The translations under genes and the position numbers were made by a program. Shown here piece after piece: positions 35,859 through 47,062 of a stretch of 64,000 bases of DNA (position 1 is its first letter; the number at the start of each line of letters is the position of its first letter). Origin of the DNA: Ilyonectria destructans (lineage: Eukaryota; Ascomycota; Sordariomycetes; Hypocreales; Nectriaceae); assembly GCA_020740775.1 (NCBI GenBank), contig JAHEWK010000001.1, positions 3,038,001-3,102,000 of the forward strand. The letters run 5' to 3'. The notes under the pieces are model-generated. The model saw nothing but the letters and a program-made list of their open reading frames with translations. It had not been told where the DNA came from and made no database searches.

Positions 35859-36331
35859 CGTGTTACCGCGCTGCGAGGCTGGGGCTGAGAGATGCCGGAG
35901 GAAGAGGATGGAGGGAGGATGTTACAGAGCTCGACCAAGGTACCTCAGGTACTAAAATCCGGACGTGGATACGTCAGAGTCCTTCAAACGTGGGGCGGCT
36001 TCCATCCCGACAGGCGGTCCCACTCCCAAAGACACGCTTAAGCATCAGCGTGGACCAGCAATTCATGATATATGCGGACAAGTGGTAGTAATTTGGCCAA
36101 TGATTAATTAGGCTAGTTATATCCACTGTGAGAAAGTACCATTGCTCGATTTCACGTTCATTGAGGTTGATGGCTAGGAGGTTGTTAGGGCTGTCATCCA
36201 CTCGTATATTTGGCCGTTCCCGCAACGCCATGCGTAGGTCTACTTGTACATGGATATCAAAGTGTATCATGAGGTATAAGAAGGAATGAAGACTATGCAC
36301 TGGATTCCGAAAAGTTCCGCGTGATCACATT
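35859..36331. other. cus2 promoter / rpn13 3' region
   Basis: 473 bp between two minus-strand genes. AGGTACCT occurs at 35938-35945, about 80 bp upstream of the cus2 start codon. Otherwise nothing recognised. Confidence 0.5.
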
Positions 36332-37818
36332 TCATTTCTTCTCCTCCTGGGCCGTCTTCTTGACTCCCTCGACAAACGCCTCGACGGCATGACCTCCTCC
36401 GAGGGGCATACCACCTCCTGGAATATAACCACCGTTCTGCACCTTAACGCCGAGCGCCTCTGCGATGCTAGGCAAGCCGCCGTCTCGAATGGCCATGGTC
36501 AACGTGCCAAGTGCCTGGTTGAACTGAGGGCTTCGGAGCACCTTCTTGAGTAGGCTCCGCTTGTCCTCGAGGGTGAGGGACGCCTTAGCAGCCTCCACAG
36601 CTGCAGCTGACGGCTCGGCTTTTCCATCAATGGCGTCTGGTGCGCCGGTCGCCAGCACAATGACGGCCGGAGGCAGGAAGCTGATCAAGGCGTCGGCAAA
36701 CTCCGCGGGTGCGGCATCAATCATAGGCACCGTGATGGATGTTGGCAGAAGATGGTTGAGATAAGGATACGGCTTCTCGGCGCCGTGCTGTCGTTGTCCC
36801 CCGGATAGTCCAGACTGATCTCTGAGAGAGTCGAGGAAGTTTCTCACTGCGGCTGCGGCATCAGGGGCAGATGAAGAGACACTGAAAGGAGGTCAGCGTT
36901 GTCACGATTGAATACTGACACCAAAGACCCGACGTAAAGACACTAGTTCCCAATTCTTCTCGTTGAGGCAAGGAAATCTAGTTTTACACTGTAACCAGCC
37001 GTTCCAGGCCCTGTGCCACACACACAACCAGGCCCAATTTGCGCCGTCCGTCATCAACCGTGCAAAGGGAATCACCTACGCTCTAGCACCATCAGCTCCT
37101 CCCTCTCTCGAGCCCTCGCCCTCCTCTCTGATGTCTCCGCCAGTGGCGCCAGGTCCAGCTCCGCCGCTGCCACTCCCACGGTGAGTGTGCTGGTCACGGT
37201 GACCCTCAACGTCCTCCATCGTCTCGTCATCGTCGTCGTCGGGTCGGTCGTCCGTGTTGCGAACGGCCGCAAGCTCGCTGGTGACATCCACGTCCTCGCC
37301 CTGCAGCAAAAGGTGGACAATTTCGCCAATCTTACGATCCCGGGGGCTGAAATGGCTGGGATCACCGTTTCGGCCTTGGGGCTTGGACTGGAGCCAAAAC
37401 AGGTACCGCTGGGAGGATGACGAGAACCTGAGAGTGAATATGCGACCGTTGGTCTTTGAAGTCGGCTGAGGGGTCGTCTTGTATTCGTAGGGAACAAAGC
37501 TGCCGTCGGTCGGGACCATAGTTAGGTCTAACTCGGGCTCGTCCAACGGGTCGCTGCGCTTGCGCCAGCAGAAGTGCACCAGGTCTGTCCGAGGTCAGTA
37601 TTGCGAGACTGGGCGGGGAATAGCTTGGAAACCAACCATCCTCGGAGTACAAGTAGATGTAGCCAGGCTCGGGCTGCGGCTTCACCTTGAACGGCTTGGA
37701 GGAGGTCTGCGAACGAGGCAGGTCAGCGAGTGGACTGGCGATAGGAAGCTTGGGAACGGAGCCGTACATCAACCTCGCACTGGCCGGCTTTGAAGGTAAT
37801 AATCGGCGAGATCGGCAT
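36332..37818 (-). CDS. rpn13: Proteasome ubiquitin receptor Rpn13 (ADRM1)
   Basis: Subunit of the 19S regulatory particle that binds ubiquitin and, in many species, docks the deubiquitinase Uch37. Exons 37818-37768, 37706-37637, 37584-37080 and 36881-36332 (minus strand) give 391 residues. The N-terminal PRU domain covers about residues 8-125 (ITFKAGQCEVD, PGYIYLYSEDDLVHFCWRKR, RYLFWLQSK). An acidic and Gly-rich linker follows. The C-terminal DEUBAD domain is present at about 235-385 (PYPYLNHLLPTSITVPMIDA, LRSPQFNQALGTLTMAIRDG). S. cerevisiae Rpn13 lacks that domain, so this is the fuller form that can bind Uch37. The 198-bp third intron splits the linker; its donor (GC|GTAGGT) was chosen to keep frame. 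Confidence 0.92.
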
Positions 37819-38257
37819 GGTGGGAGGTGTAATGAGAGCGGCTTGGAGGATTGGGAAAGAAAGGAATAAATGGGGTTGAAAGGTGAAGCTCAAAGAGGGC
37901 GCCTCTGGTTGGTAAGGCAGGTATGTCAGGTACGTAGCACTTCGCCCGCTATTCGGCAAGGCTGCAGGAGCTCTTACGTCGAGCATCACCTAAGGTGGTG
38001 GGCCCTGTGGCGATTGAGCCACACCATCGGCCCGACGTTTCTCCATTCTCCACACACCGCCGCCACGTTCCCCTCAGCAACTCATGCCATTGCCAGATGC
38101 CCCAGTCCTGGAAATTTGGTTTGGGTGAAAAATCTCATAAACCCCACCTTGGGACATCGACCAGACAACCCCATTTTCCTCCTCCCATCTCTCCCAGCTC
38201 TACAAATACCCGTCTTTCTTCCCTCTTCTTCCTCACTCAAACTCATCATCATTCAAA
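37819..38257. promoter_or_regulatory. Shared divergent promoter, rpn13 / eEF1B
   Basis: 439 bp. GGGTGAAAAAT at 38123-38133 lies 125 bp before the eEF1B start codon. The same 11-mer lies 125 bp from the rpl35 start, in the opposite orientation relative to the gene. It resembles an RRPE element. Confidence 0.4.
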
Positions 38258-39286
38258 ATGGGCTTCTCCGACCTCCTTTCCGATGCTGGACTCACCAGTA
38301 TGTGGTTGCTTCTTTTGCGTTTTGCGCCCATCCGTCAGCGCCTCAGTCACTGACAGCTGGACTCTGCTCAGTCCTTAACAGCTGGTTGACCACCCGCTCC
38401 TACATTGTCGGGTATGTACAGATCTCTCCTCTGGTCTCCAGATGCCCTCCTTCCCCCTTGAAGCTCTTTCACAACATGATGAGAACAATTGGTCCGTGTT
38501 TCGGAGGCGATTAAGACCCGCCTACTGACGAAACAACAAGCACTTGTGCACCTCTGAGTTGTTTTTGATTGCCCAATACTTTGTTCAAGCTCTCGCTCGA
38601 CATGATGTGCTAATAGCCGTCTACAGACACACTGCCTCGCAGGCCGATGTTGCTGTCTTCAAGGCCATTCAGTCTGCCCCTGACGCCGGCAAGTACGCCC
38701 ACGCTGCCCGCTGGTACAAGCACATCGCCAGCTACGAGCCTGACTTCGCTACCCTCCCCGGCGATGCCTCCGCTGCCTACTCCACCTACGGCCCTGAGGC
38801 TGTGACCCCCGCCGCTGCCCCCGCCGCTGCCGCCGAGGAGGACGATGACGTCGACCTGTTCGGTAGCGAGGATGAGGAGGAGGACGCCGAGGCTGTCCGA
38901 GTCCGCGAGGAGCGCCTGGCCGAGTACAAGGCGAAGAAGGAGGCCAAGGGTCCCAAGCCCGCCGCCAAGTCTATCGTCACTCTTGACGTCAAGCCCTGGG
39001 GTAAGAACCACCTTTTCCGACCGTACCCTAGTATCAATGTCGCTGACCAACTGTAGATGACGAGACCGACATGGCTGCTCTTGAGGCCGGTGTTCGTGCT
39101 ATCACCATGGACGGCCTTGTCTGGGGTGCCTCTCAGCTGATCCCCGTCGGCTACGGTGTCCGCAAGCTCCAGATCAACATGGTCGTCGAGGACGAGAAGG
39201 TCAGTGTCACTGACCTCTCCGAGGAGATTGAGGCTCTCGAAGACTACGTCCAGTCCACCGACGTTGCTGCCATGCAGAAGCTGTAA
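38258..39286 (+). CDS. efb1: Translation elongation factor 1-beta (eEF1B alpha, GDP/GTP exchange factor)
   Basis: Recharges eEF1A with GTP during elongation. Exons 38258-38297, 38372-38411, 38627-39000 and 39057-39286 give 227 residues. It begins [13 protein letters not shown] followed by [14 protein letters not shown], a GST-like N terminus. An acidic segment with a casein-kinase-like site ([13 protein letters not shown]) follows. The exchange domain fills the C terminus ([52 protein letters not shown]). The second intron, 215 bp, carries snR18/U18; the yeast homologue EFB1 hosts the same snoRNA. Confidence 0.96.
38471..38562 (+). ncRNA. snR18: C/D-box snoRNA snR18 (U18), intronic
   Basis: Guides 2'-O-methylation of 25S rRNA. 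Inside eEF1B intron 2. C box ATGATGA is at 38476-38482 and D box CTGA at 38554-38557. They are flanked by a closing stem, ACAAC (38471-38475) with GTTGT (38558-38562). The guide TTGGTCCGTGTTTC (38489-38502) is complementary to GAAACACGGACCAA of 25S rRNA. A D' box CGGA (38502-38505) follows. The fifth base before D' pairs with the A of GAAACAC, matching yeast A649, a known snR18 target with C650. A C'-like element CTGACGA lies at 38525-38531. Host gene, guide and boxes all agree with yeast snR18, from recalled rRNA and yeast data. Confidence 0.93.
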
Positions 39287-39895
39287 AATGTTATGCACAA
39301 CGGGATGGATTATGTGATGAGGCACGACGGCTGGGATTTGATGACTCCAATGGGAAGGATGTTTTGGGAATGGACCTCATGAAAGGGAGGACCAGCTACG
39401 AAAGCTACCCCTCGCACCTGCCATAGACTATGAAGAAATGAAGAAAAATACATGGGGCAAAACACCCAGTGTCCGTGTCAACGGCGTTTCACAATACCTT
39501 CTTGTCCTCTTTTCCCCTGTGATTGAACGATCGTACATGCAGTGAGTAGAGCGCCCCGAAATTGATGCTGCCTGATCATATTCTTGGTGCGACACGAACC
39601 TGAAGGAGGGGTAAAATTTGCCCAAGCTGTCGGGCGTATTCTTATAAACCGTATTTTGGCGGGGTAGCCAGGGTCTCATGCACACGCGACGGACCCTGCC
39701 ACTCACTGCGGCTGCATTGACGCGACACCGAATCTTTGTCTCTGGAGAGTTTCCCAATTAAAATCTAGTCGACATTCATCCTACGGCCGGAGTTCACCCC
39801 AACGTCTCAGTTACGCGCTTAGATTTCAAAAGCCGATAGGCCTCTAGATGTGCACATTATCATCCTAGGAGCACCCCGTTTGGACCGGCGGCGCC
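39287..39895. other. Intergenic region, eEF1B / psf1
   Basis: 609 bp with the eEF1B 3' region and the psf1 promoter. No other gene recognised. Confidence 0.6.
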
Positions 39896-40668
39896 ATGTA
39901 CGGGGACTTGGGCAACAAGCTGGTACCGAGTCTTCTGCCATGTCTTCTCCCGAGGCAACCGACTGACGGACGTGTGAATACAGGTCCACCATGCCAAGCG
40001 AACACAGAACTTGACCCATCTTCCTCCATACCAAGCTGAGATCGTCCGCGCCGTGACGCGAGAAGTCAGAGATCTAAAGAAGGATGTAGACGAACTCCTC
40101 GAACCCTTCGACGATGGTTTCCAACCGACAGAGGAACAAGCTATTGCCTGCACCGTGCTGGTGAACCACCTGGCGATGCGTCGGAACAAGCGGTGTTTGC
40201 TTGCATATCATCGAACGCGGACGGATAAGCTCGAAGAGCTCGTGTGGAATGGATCAGATGTGGTTGATCTGTCGGGCCAGCAAGTGCGGGATGCCGCAGG
40301 CACATCCAACGGCGGAGCTGTTGGGGCCGGCGATGCAACAACAAGCAGCCTGAGCCCTCAGGAGGAGGAGTACGTCCGCCAATACGGTGACCTGCTTGCG
40401 GCGTACAAAGGCCAATGGACGGACATTGATTTGACGGGGAGCCTGGAGCCACCGCGAGATCTGTTTATCGATGTGCGTGTGCTAAAGGATGCTGGAGAGA
40501 TACAGACAGAATACGGGTAAGTGCAACACTGCGTTGATGAGGATGGCGAGAACCACAGCTGACGAGGGCTACAGTGCCATCACTCTGACCAAGAACAGCC
40601 AGTTTTACGTGCGGCAGGGAGACGTCGAGCGACTGATTGCGCAGGGATATCTTCATAAGCTGGGCTAA
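39896..40668 (+). CDS. psf1: GINS complex subunit Psf1
   Basis: Part of the GINS tetramer (Sld5, Psf1-3) that forms the CMG replicative helicase with Cdc45 and MCM2-7. Exons 39896-39922, 39984-40516 and 40575-40668 give 217 residues. The protein starts MYGDLGNKL, then VHHAKRTQNLTHLPPYQAE. The helical domain contains NHLAMRRNKRCLLAYHRTR, a family hallmark. The C terminus has PPRDLFIDVRVLKD and AITLTKNSQFYVRQGDVERL. The first coding exon is only nine codons. An insertion rich in Gly, Ala and Ser at about residues 110-140 separates the A and B domains. Confidence 0.94.
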
Positions 40669-41535
40669 GGCTCTTTGCTTTGGTCCCCATTCTTATTCCT
40701 TTCCCTCTTTCTCTTCCTCTTCCTCTTCCTCTTCCTCTGCCTCTTCCCTCCCTTCCTGTTGGAAGCCATCGTGGATCCATCCTAGGGGCGAGGGAGCTCG
40801 GATCAAAATGCCGTCTGGATATGTCCCGCCCACTCAACGGTGCGGTCAGGTGACAGCCACATTGCTTCGCGTACCGTTGAGACAGGGCCAAATGCACTAG
40901 CAACCCCAGCCAACGCCCGCTGTGCCTGGCCGGCCAATCCCGGACCAGTAATGGGCTTGGCTGGTTGGTGTTAGTGACACAAGAATGCGCGAGATGGAGC
41001 ATTAGTGGAGTTGCAAACTCGACCGTTTGTCGCCATCCGGAGGGGCGGTTTCGGGGCCAGCTTTGGGGCGAGACCACATGCAAAATAGTATGAGAAGGGA
41101 AACTTGGCCGCACTGGAGCTGGCGGGCGGGCAAGGTTTCTGCTCCGACATGGGGATGCGACTAATACTACAAAGTACGTACATAGCACTGTACATGTGTA
41201 CTATGCCAGAGTGCTCCGCAGATAGCACAATTGATGGCGCCCTAGGCTCTGTCCGCGCCCGCTGGTGCCATGACCCACCAGCTCTCAGTCATTGAGTTTC
41301 GTCACTCCATTCCCCGTGAACCCTCGCCATCGGTTGTCCGGGGCCTGGAATGTTTTACTTTCCTGCCGACTCCCTTCCATGATTCTTTGAGTTTTTATTA
41401 TTATTATTATTGCTATCCGAGCTCCCATGTCGTTGTCCGAGCCCTTGTTGTATTAATACCCTAACCGACCGCAAACCGCAAACCGCACCCTGCCATATCG
41501 TGGAGGGTGGCCAGGTACGAGCTCGAGCCGATCCA
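40669..41535. other. Intergenic region, psf1 / vsb1-like gene
   Basis: 867 bp. Contains a (CTCTTC)n run right after psf1 and a short ATT run near 41397-41410. No gene recognised. Confidence 0.6.
40711..40746. repeat. (CTCTTC)n hexamer repeat, six units
   Basis: Four perfect CTCTTC units, one CTCTGC and one CTCTTC. Lies 43 bp after the psf1 stop codon, likely in its 3' untranslated region. Confidence 0.9.
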
Positions 41536-44500
41536 ATGTCATCCCCACTCGGCTTCACTCCGTGGAGGAGGAGGGCGTTGAGCTCGATTTCGCAGTGCGA
41601 TCCCCCGCTGCCTGGTGGCGATGTCTCCAGCTCCAGCCCTTCCCACGGATCCCACCAGACCTCGATCCCTCCGGCGCGCCCGACGTCCATCAGCTCCGTG
41701 CCGGGCCACAGAGAGCCGATCCGATCCTTCATCCACGGCTCGGTGCGAGACGACCTGCTAGGTGCGTTTTTTTGCATGTTTTGCATCTTCTCTTGCGCCG
41801 TTATGTTGTCATCATCCCATCATCACCATCACCGATCCCCATCTACGTCGTCACGTCGTCTGGAAACCCTGCTCCACGTCAATCCGTCAATGGAGAAAAT
41901 ATTTCTTCGCTTCGGCTAACTCCTAGAAGCAGTGCCAGTCGACAGTGTGCAGAATGCGCGAAACATCCGAGAAGACACTGCCGAGCTTGCGACCTACCTG
42001 CTCTCCGACGGCCAGGTGCAGCTGAGCCCTGCGTTCCTGCAGCGAGCGCGATCCTCTTTCCACGAAGCTGTGGACTCCGAATGCGGAGACGACGCGTTCA
42101 CGGCCGACCATGCACGCAACTCGGAGACAATCCTGGAAGTTTCGGAGCCGCCATCGCCAGAGACCGAGCGCAATTGCGATGCGCCCGCTGGGCCGTCCGT
42201 GCTCGCAAACCTTCTCAAGGGATCCCCTGCTCAGTTGATGTCGCAACAAGAGCCCACCAGCCCCGGATATGACGAAGACGACGAAGACGACCAAGGCGAG
42301 AGCGAGCCGCGTCGCGCCAGCCACCATGCCGATGCAGCCTCAGAGCGAACCCCGCTCCTGACAAGGGTGACTTCTGATGGGAGGCAGTCCTATACTGAGG
42401 ACCTGGAGGGCCAGAAATCTCACTCGAAACACCCGTGGATAAGTGGCTTGGTGGGAGTCAGCCACAAGATGGAGGAGCGAATGACCCACGGCGTTGCAGT
42501 CGCTGTTAACCCTCGCCGCTGGGATCACAAGGCAATCTGGCAGAATACTGTGGTATTTCCAGTTTCTTGCCTCCCTGCCGTGGCTGTTGGACTTTTGCTC
42601 AACATTCTCGATGCCCTCTCCTACGGTTCGTTGAGCGGTTCTAACATGTTTCTGACATTCACTGACGCCGCGTAGGCATGATTCTTTTCCCTCTCGGGAG
42701 GCCCATCTTTGCCCATCTTGGCTCCGCGGGCATCTCTATTTTCTATGTCAGCACCATTGTATCACAAATCACCTTCTCATCCGGGAGCATTTTCAAGGGC
42801 TCTGTTGGGTCTGAGTTGGTACGTCTCCTATACTGCAATTACGATGTCCTCGACTAACATGCATAGATCGAAGTGGTTCCTTTCTTCCACAACATGGCAG
42901 GCAGGATCACCGATGTGGTTGGGGAAGACAACCCCGATGCCGTCATCGCCACCACTATTGTGTCATATGCCATCAGCTCCATGATTACCGGTCTCGTCTT
43001 CTACCTCATGGGCCGATTCAAGTTTGGGTACATGGTGGGATTTATTCCCCGACACATCTTGATTGGCTGCATAGGCGGTGTCGGATGGTTTTTGGTTGCC
43101 ACTGGGTTTGAGGTCTCGGCCCGTCTCGACGGTAGTCTTGAATATGACCTCGACACGCTGAGGAAACTCACAGAGGCCGCGACAGTACCGCTCTGGGTTA
43201 CCCCCTTGGTACTGGCCATTATCCTCTTCTACGGGCAGTCCAAGGTTACCTCCAAGTTCTTCTTGCCCCTCTATATATTGGCGATTCCTGTAGTTTTTTA
43301 CTTTTTCGTAACGACACTCGACGCCTTGGACGTGGATGTCCTGCGGGACCATGGCTGGATCTTCCAGGGCCCTCCCTCTGGGGAGCCTTGGTGGTATTTC
43401 TACACCCTCTACAGTAAGTCTCTTGCGTTTCTCGTGTTGACTTTCAAACCTATGCTAACAATCGTATTAGAGTTCAAACTTGTACGTTGGGATGCTGTCA
43501 TTGAGTGTATTCCCGCCATGTTCGCTTTGACGTTCTTTGGCATCCTGCATGTCCCGATCAATGTTCCTGCTTTGGCTCTGAACTGCGGCGAGGACCATGC
43601 CGATCTGGACAAGGAGCTAAAGCTCCATGGTTATTCTAATTTCCTGTCTGGTTGCTTTGGCAGTATCCAGAACTACCTGGTCTATGCGAATACCGTCTTC
43701 TTTATGCGATCCGGTGGTAACTACCGGCTTGCGGGATATATGCTGGCGGCTGCTACCTTCGGCATCATGCTTATTGGCCCATCTCTTATTGGCTTTATTC
43801 CAGTCATGATGGTTGGAACTTTGATCTTTGATCTCGGCTTTGAGTTGATGTTGGAGGCTCTGTGGCTCCCCCGCAAGAAGCTCAAGCTCGCCGAGTACCT
43901 CACCGTTCTTGTTATTGTGCTCGTAATGGGCATTCATGACTTCGTGGTAGGTATTGGGGTTGGCATTCTGCTGGCCTTTGTATCGCTCATTCTACAAACT
44001 TCGCGGGTATCGGCTATCCGTGGAAACTATTCTGGTGATATCGTCACATCCACTGTGAGACGAAATCCCTCACAGCACCATTATTTGCACGAGGTTGGTC
44101 GGCAGATTTACATTGTGAAGCTCACCGGATATCTCTTCTTTGGTACCGTTGTGAGCGTCGAGGAGAAAATTCGAGGTCTTCTGGAGGAGAGCACATTTGC
44201 CAAGCAACCGATCAAGTTTTTGATTTTGGACTTGTGGCACGTTACTGGGCTCGACTACTCGGCCGGGGAAGCCTTCAACACCATAAGCCGACTGCTCGAC
44301 CACAAGGCAGTAGACCTCGTCCTGAGTGGTGTGGATACTGAGAGCCAACTTGGGCGAAATCTGAGAGCTGTGGGACTGGGAAGCGATGGTATTGAGGTAA
44401 TGATGCTGCCAGATCTCAATTCTGCATTGGAGAGTTGCGAGAATGAGCTTCTCAAGACTCTCTACGCAAGACAGGAAGAGCTTTCACTGAAGCGGATTTC

Positions 44501-45098
44501 TGCCCAAAACTTGGACGTACCTGCAAGAGCCTCCGCATTCTCGTCTTTCGATGCGCCATTCAACTCACCTCGCCGAAATCACCTTGTTGAGGCTGCACGA
44601 GATGCCCTCAGCAGTGTCGACGTCCAACGCCCGTCTAAGTGGATGAGCTTTAAGGAGCCGCTCCGGCTCATGCTGCAAATCTTCCAGGGCCTCAGCGAAA
44701 AGAATGAGGACTTCTGGTTCCCGGCCGCCCACTACTTTACTCGCCGGGAATACCCCGCTGGTACCATCCTCTTCCGGCGCGGTGAGGAGGCGAAAGGATT
44801 TTATCTTCTGGAACGAGGTATCATCCGTGCCGAGTACGACCTGCCCCAGGGATGGCTCTGTGAGAGCATCGTGGCCGGGACAACATGCGGCGAGCTGCCT
44901 TTCTTCTCTGAAACGGATCGGACCGCAACCGCGGTTGTGGAAAGAGATTGTGTAGCCTGGCTGATGGACCGTGAGCAGTGGGCCAATATTCAAAAAGAAG
45001 AGCCCGAGGTTGGAAGAGAATTGTTGCGGGTATCCCTGAAGCTCACTAGCGAGCGGATGAGCGCCATTACCTCGTACATCTTGACGACGGCGGGTTAG
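41536..45098 (+). CDS. vsb1: SulP-family transporter with STAS and cyclic-nucleotide-binding-like domains (Vsb1/YGR125W type)
   Basis: Closest in architecture to yeast Vsb1, a vacuolar protein needed for storage of basic amino acids. Exons 41536-41761, 41927-42625, 42676-42818, 42867-43413 and 43471-45098 give 1080 residues. The first 280 residues are hydrophilic and Ser/acid-rich with ERTPLLTR, resembling a dileucine-type vacuolar signal. The SulP membrane domain covers about 283-720 (SCLPAVAVGLLLNILDALSYG, FALTFFGILHVPINVPALAL). The STAS domain is at about 745-860 and a cNMP-binding-like fold at about 955-1075 (RREYPAGTILFRRGEEAKGF, AGTTCGELPFFSETDRTATA). The 57-bp fourth intron has no stop in frame; splicing it yields FYTLYKFKLVRWD. 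The substrate is inferred from yeast only. Confidence 0.87.
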
Positions 45099-45961
45099 AA
45101 ACTCGGCCAAATCGCAGAATGTCAAAGTAGGGAAGGGGAAGCAAATCCTAACAATAAACCCATTACAAAGATCAGGAACCAAGTCTCATCAGCAGTTGTA
45201 ATGATGACATGCTTTATTCCAAGTGATAGTTCTTGATTTAGTTCCTCATGTTTCCCAATTTGTAGTGTGTGCAGGTCGAGACTAGCAGGCGGCTTGATAT
45301 GATTGAGCATCAACCCATTGGCTATGGATTTAGTCCCCCTCTGTTTGAATCGAATATTACACGTCGCTAAGGCTATGCGCTTTCCACGAAAGCTTGAATG
45401 ATAACAGCCACGAAGACTATTCGAGTGGCGACATATGTATGGAATCTCATCCTTCGCTAGGTCTTAGCGAGATAAACAAACTAGGTAGGTACCTATCTGC
45501 CTAGGTCCTGATGATTCTTTCAGAGCTAGAGCTCTCGCAAATTTAGATAAGGTAGGTACCTAGGTTTAAGAGAGCGGCTACAGCGAAGGAAGGCGTGACT
45601 CACATAGGTACGTAGGATACGGCATCCTCTCTTCAAGGCTGCCTCGCGGCTGCCTGGGTAGGCACTGACTGGGTTGGTTAGGTAATAGCTGAGATGTAAC
45701 TTATGCACATAAAAAGAAATCGATCTCGCCGACAACAGCATGAACCAGGTTATCTCCGTTGACATCAGAGTGTGTCCTTGTTCCCTAGCTTTGCGGCGAT
45801 TCTCAGTGTCCGACACGGATAAAGTCCATTTCAGTTAGATTTCCCCACTATTTTGTCAGACAACCTTGAAGGGCGTGAACTAAGCTTACACACCACATGA
45901 GACGGGCCTTGTGAAGTCACATCCTGGAACAACTAGGCAAATCCAGGTTCCCAAAGAAACA
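45099..45961. other. Intergenic region rich in AGGTA motifs
   Basis: 863 bp. AGGTACCT occurs at 45487-45494 and 45554-45561, with further TAGGTA, TACGTAGG and GGTTAGGTAA words between 45480 and 45690. No gene recognised. Confidence 0.55.
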
Positions 45962-47062
45962 ATGCCGAAAAGCATACGTTCCATATTAGGAAAATCAAAT
46001 CGCGTTACCAAAGCCTCTCGCCCGTCTCCCGCCAGACAGCCAAGGCCAAGCGGATCACCCGTCAAGGGCCGCAAGCCGAAGGATGAAGAAGCAGAGCTCT
46101 TCCAGGACAAGCTCGACGACCTGGGCCTCACCAAAATACTGGAAGATGAGTTGACGCTGCGCGATGTCATCCAGGCAATGCGGTATGTCCGGTCGCGCAT
46201 GTTCAGCCCCGTTCCGGCAACGGGTCTCAACTCCACGCGAACTGCCGAGGTGCTCAACTACCGGGTCGCCGCCGCGCCCATCGTTACCGTCGGACATCTC
46301 AACGCCATCTTGAACTCACCGTCCAAGGTGTCTAGGGAGATGGCTGAACTAACAGGCAAGGGCATCGTGAGGAGAGTGAGGGTGGAAAGACGTGGTGGGA
46401 TGGGAGAGGCTTTGATCGAGACGGCCGACCTGTCTGGGATGCTTGACAAGGCTCAGCTGGGAGAGGAGACGAAGATGAAGTTTACGGCATTCTTGAAGGA
46501 GAACCCTACAGCCCAGACACTCCCCAAGGGCGTATTGGAGAGCAGCCATGCGGATGAGCTCGTCCGGGCAGGATTCCTTACCGGCTCTACGCCGTCCAAT
46601 CCGGGAAACACCCTCGACGTCCGCCCCGAGGATCGCACGACAATGATGTCCATTCAACACGTCTCCCGTTTCGCATCCGGTAGCGTCTCTGCCGTAGGCG
46701 GCCGCAATGCCATCCACCTCGCCGGTGGCGGCGGGGGAGCCCCAACACTTACGTACGCGGCATCGCTGGACGCATCACCGGCGGCGTTCCGGCTTGCGGT
46801 CCCGGGCCACGGACGGTACCTGAAGCTGGCGAACGCCGCGGTGGACTGGGTGCGGGCCGCGCTGGGGCGGACCAAGTGGGGTGAAGGCCCGGAGAGCTGG
46901 TTACAGGAGCGGTTCGAGGGCGGTGGGCTGTACGGGCCGCGATGGAAGGAGTTCTGGGGAGTAGAGTGGGAGTGGGTGCTGGGGGAGGCGGTTGGGCTCG
47001 GGGTTGTCGAGGTGTTTGAGACGGGGAGTGTGGGGAGGGGAGTGAGGGCCTTGGGACCTTAG
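45962..47062 (+). CDS. stk19: STK19-family winged-helix protein
   Basis: Fungal members are annotated 'serine-threonine protein kinase 19', but the human protein is a winged-helix DNA-binding factor acting in transcription-coupled repair, and I see no kinase motifs here. One exon, 366 residues. A basic, Pro/Ser-rich N terminus (about 1-45) is followed by FQDKLDDLGLTKILEDELTL and DVIQAMRYVRSRMFSPVP. Next come GLNSTRTAEVLNYRVAAAPI and VTVGHLNAILNSPSKVSREM. The C-terminal third is Gly/Trp-rich, with GRYLKLANAAVDWVRAALGR and EWEWVLGEAVGLGVVEVFET. ATG 45962 is the first in frame. The family call is from recalled resemblance. Confidence 0.75.
   Translation: MPKSIRSILGKSNRVTKASRPSPARQPRPSGSPVKGRKPKDEEAELFQDKLDDLGLTKILEDELTLRDVIQAMRYVRSRMFSPVPATGLNSTRTAEVLNYRVAAAPIVTVGHLNAILNSPSKVSREMAELTGKGIVRRVRVERRGGMGEALIETADLSGMLDKAQLGEETKMKFTAFLKENPTAQTLPKGVLESSHADELVRAGFLTGSTPSNPGNTLDVRPEDRTTMMSIQHVSRFASGSVSAVGGRNAIHLAGGGGGAPTLTYAASLDASPAAFRLAVPGHGRYLKLANAAVDWVRAALGRTKWGEGPESWLQERFEGGGLYGPRWKEFWGVEWEWVLGEAVGLGVVEVFETGSVGRGVRALGP

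Noticed and set aside
42873..43470. Reading the Vsb1-like gene straight through 43414-43470 as one exon
   Set aside because: The segment has a GTAAGT donor, a GCTAAC branch and an AG acceptor. Removing it restores FYTLYKFKLVRW, consistent with the family.
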